Below, piece by piece: positions 1 through 4,691 of a stretch of 7,868 nt of DNA. Origin of the DNA: an uncultured Rhodanobacter sp. (lineage in GTDB: Bacteria > Pseudomonadota > Gammaproteobacteria > Xanthomonadales > Rhodanobacteraceae); NCBI GenBank assembly GCA_937906285.1, contig CALCWL010000086.1, forward strand, positions 1 to 7,868, read 5' to 3'. Position 1 is the first letter of the stretch, and each line of letters starts with the position of its first letter. The translations under genes and the position numbers were made by a program. The notes under the pieces are model-generated. The model searched no databases. It was given only the letters and a program-made list of their open reading frames with translations, and had not been told where the DNA came from.

Positions 1-149
1 GCGAAGCCGACGAGGCGCGCCTGCTCTACGTCGCGATGACCCGCGCCACCGAACATCTGCTGCTGATCCATCACGACGACTCGGTGTTCTCCAAGCGCAT
101 TCGCGACTCGATCAACGAAGTGCAGGGCCAGCTGAACAACGCACCCTGA
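1..149 (+). CDS. UvrD/Rep-family DNA helicase, C-terminal end (partial)
   Basis: The first 149 bases read in frame from base 3 as the final 48 codons of a protein, ending at TGA 147-149. The segment RLLYVAMTRATEHLLL is the classical motif VI of superfamily 1A helicases (UvrD/Rep/PcrA), where the Arg in the VAMTRA core contacts the ATP gamma-phosphate. Only about 32 residues follow motif VI, so this protein lacks the long C-terminal tail found in UvrD or PcrA themselves; it may be a shorter UvrD-like or RecB-like helicase. The rest of the gene lies before the window, so the exact subfamily cannot be told. An intrinsic terminator follows 74 bp downstream, which separates it from the lipid genes. 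Confidence 0.85.
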   Translation, partial: EADEARLLYVAMTRATEHLLLIHHDDSVFSKRIRDSINEVQGQLNNAP

Positions 150-222
150 GCCCTGCGCCGCCTGAGCCGGCTCGCGCGCATGGCTCTCGGCCAGCAATCG
201 AATGGGGTTTCGCAAGAGCATC

Positions 223-240
223 GCCCGCCAGCGGGCTTTT
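223..240 (+). terminator. Rho-independent terminator after the helicase gene
   Basis: GCCCGC (223-228) and GCGGGC (231-236) form a perfect inverted repeat. A realistic fold is a 5-bp GC stem with a CCAG tetraloop. It is followed directly by TTTT (237-240), so it terminates plus-strand transcription coming from the helicase gene. A second, outer inverted repeat (206-212 with 242-248, one G-U pair) encloses the whole hairpin and U-tract. The rest of the gap from 150 to 342 shows only a promoter-like stretch near 261-291 and short GC palindromes (164-173, 302-311). Confidence 0.7.
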
Positions 241-260
241 ACGGAACCGGCCTGGCTGGC

Positions 261-291
261 TTGCGCTCACCGCGGGGCTGATTGATACACT
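261..291 (+). promoter_or_regulatory. Candidate promoter of the lipid-module operon
   Basis: TTGCGC at 261-266 can serve as a -35 element. The AT-rich patch GATACACT (284-291) supplies the -10, read either as GATACA after a 17-bp spacer or TACACT after 19 bp. It is the only AT-rich stretch between the terminator and the ATG at 343, and would give a leader of roughly 45 nt. Matches to the sigma-70 consensus are modest (3-4 of 6 in each box), so this is a positional inference. No operator could be recognised. Confidence 0.4.
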
Positions 292-342
292 GCAAGCTCG
301 ACTCGCGCGAGGGGCGCGACCAGGGACGAGCGCGAGGCAGGC

Positions 343-966
343 ATGAAGCAGACCGATCGACGACCCATCGCCGCGCGCAGCAGCGCCTGGGCGCAAGCCG
401 TCACCCTCGCGCTGGTGCGCACCTCGATCACGCCGAACCAGATCTCCTGCGCCAGCGTGCTGTTCGCGCTGGCGGGAGTCGCCGCACTGCTGATGCTGGC
501 CGATCCTTTCGGCAAGCTGCTGTGCGCGGTGGCCATCGTGCTGCGGCTGCTTTGCAACATGTTCGACGGCATGGTTGCGGTCGAGGGCGGCAAGGGTTCG
601 CCGGCGGGCGCGCTGTTCAACGAGATCCCGGACCGGCTGGCCGATTCGCTGTTCCTGGTGGCGCTCGGCTACGCCGCCGGGCTGCCTTGGCTGGGCTGGC
701 TGTGCGCGCTGCTGGCGGCGCTCACCGCCTATGTACGCGTGCTGGGCGGGTCGCTGGGGCTGGCGCAGGATTTCCGCGGGCCGATGGCCAAGCCGCACCG
801 CATGTGGCTGCTGGTGGCGACACTGCTGCTCGCCGCGCTGCTGCCCTCGTGGAGTCGCGAGCTGCTGCTGGGTGGCGCGCTGGTGATCGCCGCGGGCTCG
901 GCGCTGACCTGCATCACGCGCAGCCGCGCGATCGCCTTGCTCCTGCGTGCCGGCGGCGGCGCATGA
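343..966 (+). CDS. CDP-alcohol phosphatidyltransferase family membrane protein
   Basis: The predicted 207-residue membrane protein has the CDP-alcohol phosphatidyltransferase fold. Family members join CDP-diacylglycerol to an alcohol, releasing CMP, at the inner membrane. Seen in the sequence: the N-terminal helix motif ITPNQIS (29-35), the core motif at 72-101, and about five or six hydrophobic segments. The canonical core is DxxDGxxARx8GxxxDxxxD. Here it reads N72, D75-G76, A79, V80, G89, N93, D97, with an extra D101. Two of the four Asp are therefore Asn and the Arg is Val. I recall similar Asn changes in the E. coli YnbA-like branch but could not check. The start is ATG 343 with GAGG (334-337) five bases before it. 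It is the first gene of an overlapping trio with an acyltransferase and a CdsA homologue. The alcohol substrate cannot be predicted, and an altered activity is possible. Confidence 0.82.
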   Translation: MKQTDRRPIAARSSAWAQAVTLALVRTSITPNQISCASVLFALAGVAALLMLADPFGKLLCAVAIVLRLLCNMFDGMVAVEGGKGSPAGALFNEIPDRLADSLFLVALGYAAGLPWLGWLCALLAALTAYVRVLGGSLGLAQDFRGPMAKPHRMWLLVATLLLAALLPSWSRELLLGGALVIAAGSALTCITRSRAIALLLRAGGGA

Positions 967-1562
967 TCACCGCACATGTGCTGGTCGGCCTGGTCCGATT
1001 GCTGGTCGGCGCGCACGCGCGATGGATCGGTTGCGAACCATCGCCAGCGCAACGGATCTACTTCGCCAACCACGCCAGCCATCTCGATACGCTGGCGCTG
1101 TGGTCGGCGCTGCCGCCGAGGCTGCGCGCACGCACGCGGCCGGTGGCGGCGCGCGACTACTGGGGCCATGGCGGCATCCGCGGCTTCATCGCCGACCACG
1201 GCTTTCGCGCCGTCTACATCGAGCGCGATCGCAGCCGCTGCGAAGGGGATCCGCTGCAGCCGCTGCGCGACGCGCTGGATGCCGGCGAGTCGCTGATCAT
1301 CTTCCCGGAGGGCACCCGCAGCCAGCAGCCGCTGCCGCAGCCGTTCAAGGCCGGGCTGTTCCATCTGGCCCGCGATTACCCGCAGGCGGAACTGGTGCCG
1401 GTCTACCTGGACTCGTTGCACCGGAGCATGCCCAAGGGCAGCATGTTGCCGGTGCCGCTGACCTGCGTGGTGCGCTTCGGCCAGGCCATGCGCTTGCAGG
1501 CAAACGAAGACAAGGACGAATTCCTCAAGCGCGCCCATGCGGCGGTGGTGGCACTGGCATGA
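963..1562 (+). CDS. PlsC-like 1-acyl-sn-glycerol-3-phosphate acyltransferase
   Basis: The 199-residue protein belongs to the PlsC/LPLAT acyltransferase family, which transfers an acyl group to lysophosphatidic acid or a similar lysolipid at the membrane. Block I is NHASHLD (36-42, catalytic H37 and D42, the HX4D motif). Block III is FPEGTRS (114-120, phosphate-binding). A block II-like stretch AVYIERDRS lies near 83-91, and LVPVYLD (144-150) is the block IV region. The N-terminus has one short hydrophobic helix, and the length is somewhat below the roughly 240 residues of housekeeping PlsC. The start is ATG 963, which overlaps the TGA of the upstream gene (ATGA, 963-966); no strong ribosome site precedes it, so translational coupling is likely. 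Context suggests it supplies phosphatidic acid to the CdsA homologue next door. It may be a second, dedicated acyltransferase rather than the essential PlsC. Confidence 0.88.
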   Translation: MITAHVLVGLVRLLVGAHARWIGCEPSPAQRIYFANHASHLDTLALWSALPPRLRARTRPVAARDYWGHGGIRGFIADHGFRAVYIERDRSRCEGDPLQPLRDALDAGESLIIFPEGTRSQQPLPQPFKAGLFHLARDYPQAELVPVYLDSLHRSMPKGSMLPVPLTCVVRFGQAMRLQANEDKDEFLKRAHAAVVALA

Positions 1563-2497
1563 CGGCACAGCAGAAGTTCTGGTGGGTGATGGGCGGCGTC
1601 TTGGCGCTGTTGCTGCTGGCCAGCACCATCGGCTGGTGGCTGGGCCGGCGGGCGGCACCGGACAGGCGCGAGGTGATCGACAACCTCAACGCGCGCATCC
1701 GCGCCTGGTGGTGGATGACCGCGCTGTTGTGCGCCTGTTTCGTGCTGGGCCGCGTCGCCACCCTGGTGTTCTTCGCGCTGGCCTCGTTCTTCGCGCTGCG
1801 CGAGTTCGCCACGCTCACGCCGACCCGCCGCGGCGACCACTTGCCGCTGGTGCTGTGTTTCTACCTGGCGATCCCGCTGCAGTACTGGCTGATCGGCATC
1901 GACTGGTACGGCCTGTTCGCGATCTGCATTCCGGTCTACGGCTTCCTGCTGTTGCCGGCCATCACCGCGCTCGGCGGCGACACCGAAAACTTCCTCGAGC
2001 GCACCACCAAGATCCAGTGGGGCCTGATGCTCACCGTGTACTGCGTGAGCTACGCGCCGGCGGTGTTGCTGTTGCACATCCCCGGCTACCAGGGGCAGAG
2101 CCTGCTGTTGATGCTGTATCTGCTGCTGGTGGTGCAGATCAGCGACGTGCTGCAGTACGTGTTCGGCAAGCTGTTCGGGCAGCACAAGCTGGCGCCGCAG
2201 GTGAGCCCGTCCAAGACGGTCGAGGGCCTGCTCGGCGGTGGTCTGTCGGCCATCGCGATCGGCGCCTGCCTGTGGTGGATCACGCCGTTCACGTTCTGGG
2301 GCTCGGCGGGCATGTCGCTGGTGATCGTGCTGGCCGGCTTTCTCGGCGGACTGGCGCTGTCGGCGGTCAAGCGCAGCATCGGCGCGAAGGACTGGGGCAG
2401 CATGATCGAGGGCCACGGCGGCATCCTCGACCGGCTCGACTCGGTCACCTTCGCCGCGCCGATCTTCTTCCACATCGTGCACTATGCATTCATGTGA
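1559..2497 (+). CDS. CdsA-type phosphatidate cytidylyltransferase (CDP-diacylglycerol synthase)
   Basis: This 312-residue polytopic membrane protein is a CDP-diacylglycerol synthase homologue; the family makes CDP-diacylglycerol from CTP and phosphatidic acid. The C-terminal CdsA signature is nearly complete at 268-294: S268, K271-R272, K277-D278, H286-G287-G288, D291 and D294. Glu284 replaces the usual Pro/Gly before GHGG. A second conserved stretch is FGKLFGQHKLAPQVSPSKT (202-220). The preceding SDVLQY (195-200) differs from the ADSGAY form of housekeeping CdsA and looks more like the YnbB branch, as far as I recall. About eight hydrophobic segments are visible, the first at 8-28. The start is ATG 1559, overlapping the upstream TGA (ATGA, 1559-1562). 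As the gene sits with an acyltransferase and a phosphatidyltransferase homologue, not with uppS and dxr, it is probably an accessory CdsA paralogue. Confidence 0.88.
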   Translation: MTAQQKFWWVMGGVLALLLLASTIGWWLGRRAAPDRREVIDNLNARIRAWWWMTALLCACFVLGRVATLVFFALASFFALREFATLTPTRRGDHLPLVLCFYLAIPLQYWLIGIDWYGLFAICIPVYGFLLLPAITALGGDTENFLERTTKIQWGLMLTVYCVSYAPAVLLLHIPGYQGQSLLLMLYLLLVVQISDVLQYVFGKLFGQHKLAPQVSPSKTVEGLLGGGLSAIAIGACLWWITPFTFWGSAGMSLVIVLAGFLGGLALSAVKRSIGAKDWGSMIEGHGGILDRLDSVTFAAPIFFHIVHYAFM

Positions 2498-2512
2498 TCC
2501 GGGGCCGGATCA
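2495..2512. terminator. Perfect inverted repeat spanning both convergent stop codons (possible bidirectional terminator)
   Basis: TGATCCGG (2495-2502) and CCGGATCA (2505-2512) form an 8-bp perfect inverted repeat around a central GG. The repeat begins at the TGA of the cytidylyltransferase gene and ends at the TGA of nadD on the other strand, so it fills the entire 12-bp gap plus both stops. In RNA of either strand it can fold as a 7-bp stem with a 4-nt loop. No T-tract follows on either side, so it is not a canonical Rho-independent terminator; a weak bidirectional terminator or a 3'-end stabilising hairpin is possible. Confidence 0.35.
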
Positions 2513-3142
2513 GCGGCGATAGGGCGCGAGCAGCCCGGCCGAATCGAACAGCCCCGCCGGCAGCAGGTAGCGCGGATCGCGGCCGGCGGCCAGCAACTGG
2601 CGGATGCGGGTGGCGGAAATCTCCAGCGGGGTGACCGCCAGCTCGATCACGCAACCGGCTGGCGCCAGTTGCAGCGCCGCCGCGTCGTCCACCCGGCGAT
2701 CGGCGATCGCCTGCCGCAACGCGTCCGGCAGCGGCGCCTGCTCACCCGGTCGGCTGAGCACGCCGATGTGCGCCAGGTCGAGCAGCCGCCGCCACTCGTG
2801 CCACTCTGGCAGGCCGGCGAAGGCGTCGGCACCGAGCAGCAGGACCAGCGGACGATCGCCCTGCTCGGCGCGCAGGCCGGCCAGCGTGTCGACCGTGTAG
2901 GACGCGCCCTCGCGGGCCAGTTCGCGCGCATCCGGGATCAATCGCGACTGCCCGCGCAGCGCCACCTGCAGCATCGCCAGTCGCTGCGCCGCGCTGGCGA
3001 TCGGCGGCGGACGATGCGGCGGCAGCCCTGCCGGCATCATCAGCACCTCGGCGTCGAGCAGTTCGGCGGCTTCCCATGCCACGCACAGGTGGCCGAGGTG
3101 GATCGGATCGAAAGTGCCGCCAAAAATCGCCAGCGGTTTCAC
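2510..3142 (-). CDS. nadD: Nicotinate-nucleotide adenylyltransferase NadD
   Basis: NadD transfers AMP from ATP to nicotinic acid mononucleotide, giving deamido-NAD in cytoplasmic NAD synthesis. The 210-residue protein carries GGTFDPIHLGH (8-18), the nucleotidyltransferase motif with its HxGH-type histidines H15 and H18. It also has SYTVDTL (81-87), LLLGADAF (101-108) with LPEWHEW after it, and the C-terminal ISATRIR motif (175-181) of the nucleotidyltransferase fold. Length is typical. I place the start at GTG 3142-3140, not at an upstream codon near 3205. GTG gives the usual short N-terminus before the motif, overlaps the holA stop as GTGA, and has GAAGG seven bases upstream. The upstream extension is Arg-rich and unlike the family. 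It is the last gene of the leuS-lptE-holA-nadD cluster; rsfS, its usual next neighbour, is absent here. Confidence 0.95.
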   Translation of the reverse strand: MKPLAIFGGTFDPIHLGHLCVAWEAAELLDAEVLMMPAGLPPHRPPPIASAAQRLAMLQVALRGQSRLIPDARELAREGASYTVDTLAGLRAEQGDRPLVLLLGADAFAGLPEWHEWRRLLDLAHIGVLSRPGEQAPLPDALRQAIADRRVDDAAALQLAPAGCVIELAVTPLEISATRIRQLLAAGRDPRYLLPAGLFDSAGLLAPYRR

Positions 3143-4149
3143 GCGAGCGCCTTCGCGGCGCGCGGCTCGGCGATGGCGGCGATCAGCCGTTCGGCTTCCA
3201 GCCACGGATCACCCTGCTCGCGGCCCTTGGCCATGCGGTCGATCCGTGCCGCGCGCGCCAGGCATTGCAGCCAGTGTTCGCGCGGCGCACGGCGCAGCGC
3301 CTGGCGGAACATCTGCTCGCGCGCTTGCCACAGGCGCTCGGCCTTGGCCTGCGCGGCGAAGTTCTGCGCATTGGCCAGGCGCAGCGCCAGCTGCAACTGG
3401 TTGACCAGCCAGCCCATCAGCGCGATCAGCTCATCGCCTTCGGAGCGCAGCCCGGCGAGCACGCGCAGCGCGCGCGCGCCGTCGCCGGCAAAGGCGGCGT
3501 CGGTGAGCTTGAACACGTCGTAGCGGGCGCTGTCGGCGACCAGGCTCTCCATCGCGGCCGCGTCGATGCGCCCTTCGCCGTGCAGCACTGCCAGCTTGTC
3601 GATCTCCTGCGCCGCCGCCAGCAGGTTGCCCTCGACCCGTTCGGCCAGCAGCGCCACCGCGTCGGCGCTTGCGCCGAGCCCGCGCGACGCCAGCCGCGCC
3701 CCGACCCAGGCGTTCCACTCGTGCGGCCGCGGCGCGTTGAACACCACCATGCTGTGCTCGGCATCGAACTTCCTGCTCCAGGCACCGTCGTGCTTGCTGC
3801 TCCACTCCATCGCGGTGACCAGCAAGGTGACGTCCGGCGGCGGGTCGGCACAGAACGCCGTGATTGCCTTGGCCCCCTCGACTCCCGGGCGTCCGGTCGG
3901 CAAGCGCAGGTCGATCAGGCGGCGACTGGCGAACAGCGACATGCTGGCACCGGCGCGGGCGACGTCGTCCCAGTCGAAATGCTGGCCGACCTCGAGCACC
4001 TCGCGCTCGGTGTAGCCAAGCCGCCGTGCCTGCGCGCGCAAGGCGTCGGCAGCTTCCAGCACCAGCAGTTCCTCACCCGCCAGCAAATAGGCCGCGTCGA
4101 GTCGATCCGCCGCCAGCGCCTTCGACCACTGGTTCGGATTGAGTGGCAT
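3139..4149 (-). CDS. holA: DNA polymerase III subunit delta HolA
   Basis: HolA is the delta subunit of the DNA polymerase III clamp loader; it binds the beta clamp and opens it for loading onto primed DNA. The 336-residue protein has the usual length and conserved islands: YLLAGEE (21-27) in the degenerate AAA+-like N-terminal domain, with no Walker P-loop as is normal for delta; MSLFASRRLIDLRLP (70-84), the region that contacts the clamp in E. coli delta; RVEGNLLAAAQEIDKL (171-186); and DVFKLTDAAFAGD (201-213) with a helical C-terminal collar domain after it. The start ATG 4149 shares one base with the lptE stop (TGATG). Its own stop TGA 3141-3139 overlaps the nadD GTG. No clear Shine-Dalgarno precedes the ATG, so coupling to lptE is likely. 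The lptE-holA-nadD order is common in gammaproteobacteria. Confidence 0.94.
   Translation of the reverse strand: MPLNPNQWSKALAADRLDAAYLLAGEELLVLEAADALRAQARRLGYTEREVLEVGQHFDWDDVARAGASMSLFASRRLIDLRLPTGRPGVEGAKAITAFCADPPPDVTLLVTAMEWSSKHDGAWSRKFDAEHSMVVFNAPRPHEWNAWVGARLASRGLGASADAVALLAERVEGNLLAAAQEIDKLAVLHGEGRIDAAAMESLVADSARYDVFKLTDAAFAGDGARALRVLAGLRSEGDELIALMGWLVNQLQLALRLANAQNFAAQAKAERLWQAREQMFRQALRRAPREHWLQCLARAARIDRMAKGREQGDPWLEAERLIAAIAEPRAAKALA
3150..3154 (-). promoter_or_regulatory. Ribosome binding site of nadD
   Basis: The minus strand reads GAAGG followed by seven bases and then GTG at 3142. It lies inside the last codons of holA. This site, together with the GTGA overlap, decides the nadD start in favour of the GTG. 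It also allows re-initiation by ribosomes ending on holA. Confidence 0.6.
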
Positions 4150-4691
4150 CAGTGCACGCTGGACGCCGCGGCAGGAGCATGGCCGGCTGCCTGCAGGCGG
4201 AACATGATCGCCTGCACCATGTCGTCGTCGAGGCTCTTCTGGATCTGCTCGACCTGCGACGCGCTGCCCACCGTGTTGCCGGCGTCGTAGCTGAACTCGC
4301 GCGACATGTTGATGGTCTGCAGCGGCACCAGCGTCTGCCCGGCGGCATCGGTGACACCGAACCTGACCGTGTAGTGGATGGCGAACTCGCTGATGCGCGC
4401 GTAGCCGCCGGAGGTGAGGGTGTCGGTGCTGAAGGCGGCGGTGGGCACGGCAAGTTCGGCGATGCCGGGGCCGGTCGCGTCTTCGACGGTAACGCCGGCG
4501 CGTTCCAGCGCGAGGGTCAGCTGGCGCTGGAAATTGCTGCCGCCGCTGGCGTTCAGATGCACCCGCTGCATCGCCACGGGCAGGCTGGCGTTCTGACGCA
4601 GATGAAAACCGCAGGCAGCCAGCGACAGCGCGGCGAGCAGCAGCGACAGCAGGCGAATCCGACGCGCGTTGATGAAGCCCATGGTTGTCAT
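4149..4691 (-). CDS. lptE: LPS-assembly lipoprotein LptE
   Basis: LptE is the outer-membrane lipoprotein that plugs the LptD barrel and helps insert lipopolysaccharide into the outer leaflet. The 180-residue precursor begins with a basic N-terminus (RRIR, 10-13), then a hydrophobic stretch and the lipobox SLAAC ending at Cys27. The +2 residue is Gly, not Asp, consistent with transport to the outer membrane by Lol. The start of the mature protein, CGFHLR, is characteristic of LptE. The rest is a small alpha/beta domain ending in an Ala-rich tail. I chose ATG 4691, which overlaps the leuS stop as ATGA (4688-4691); a second in-frame ATG at 4682 would remove three residues and cannot be excluded. 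It lies between leuS and holA as in many gammaproteobacteria, and is presumably cotranscribed with them. Confidence 0.93.
   Translation of the reverse strand: MTTMGFINARRIRLLSLLLAALSLAACGFHLRQNASLPVAMQRVHLNASGGSNFQRQLTLALERAGVTVEDATGPGIAELAVPTAAFSTDTLTSGGYARISEFAIHYTVRFGVTDAAGQTLVPLQTINMSREFSYDAGNTVGSASQVEQIQKSLDDDMVQAIMFRLQAAGHAPAAASSVH

Noticed and set aside
164..311. Short palindromes GAGCCGGCTC (164-173) and CTCGCGCGAG (302-311), and GCTTGC/GCAAGC (259-264, 292-297) around the candidate promoter
   Set aside because: They are 6-10 bp and GC-rich, frequent by chance in this base composition, with no T-tract or known operator consensus.
1403..2482. A 359-codon minus-strand frame opposite the cytidylyltransferase gene
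   Set aside because: Very rich in Gln, His, Arg and Glu with no membrane or domain pattern, while the plus strand encodes a nearly complete CdsA signature.
3143..3205. N-terminal extension of nadD to an upstream ATG at 3205
   Set aside because: It would add 21 Arg-rich residues before the conserved KPLAIFGGTFDP start and overlap holA by over 60 bases. The GTG at 3142 has a ribosome site and a GTGA overlap.
2669..4290. Long plus-strand frames (2669-3523, 3076-4290) opposite nadD and holA
   Set aside because: The conserved motifs of NadD and HolA are on the minus strand. The plus frames give Arg/Gln/Ala-rich, low-complexity products without family features.
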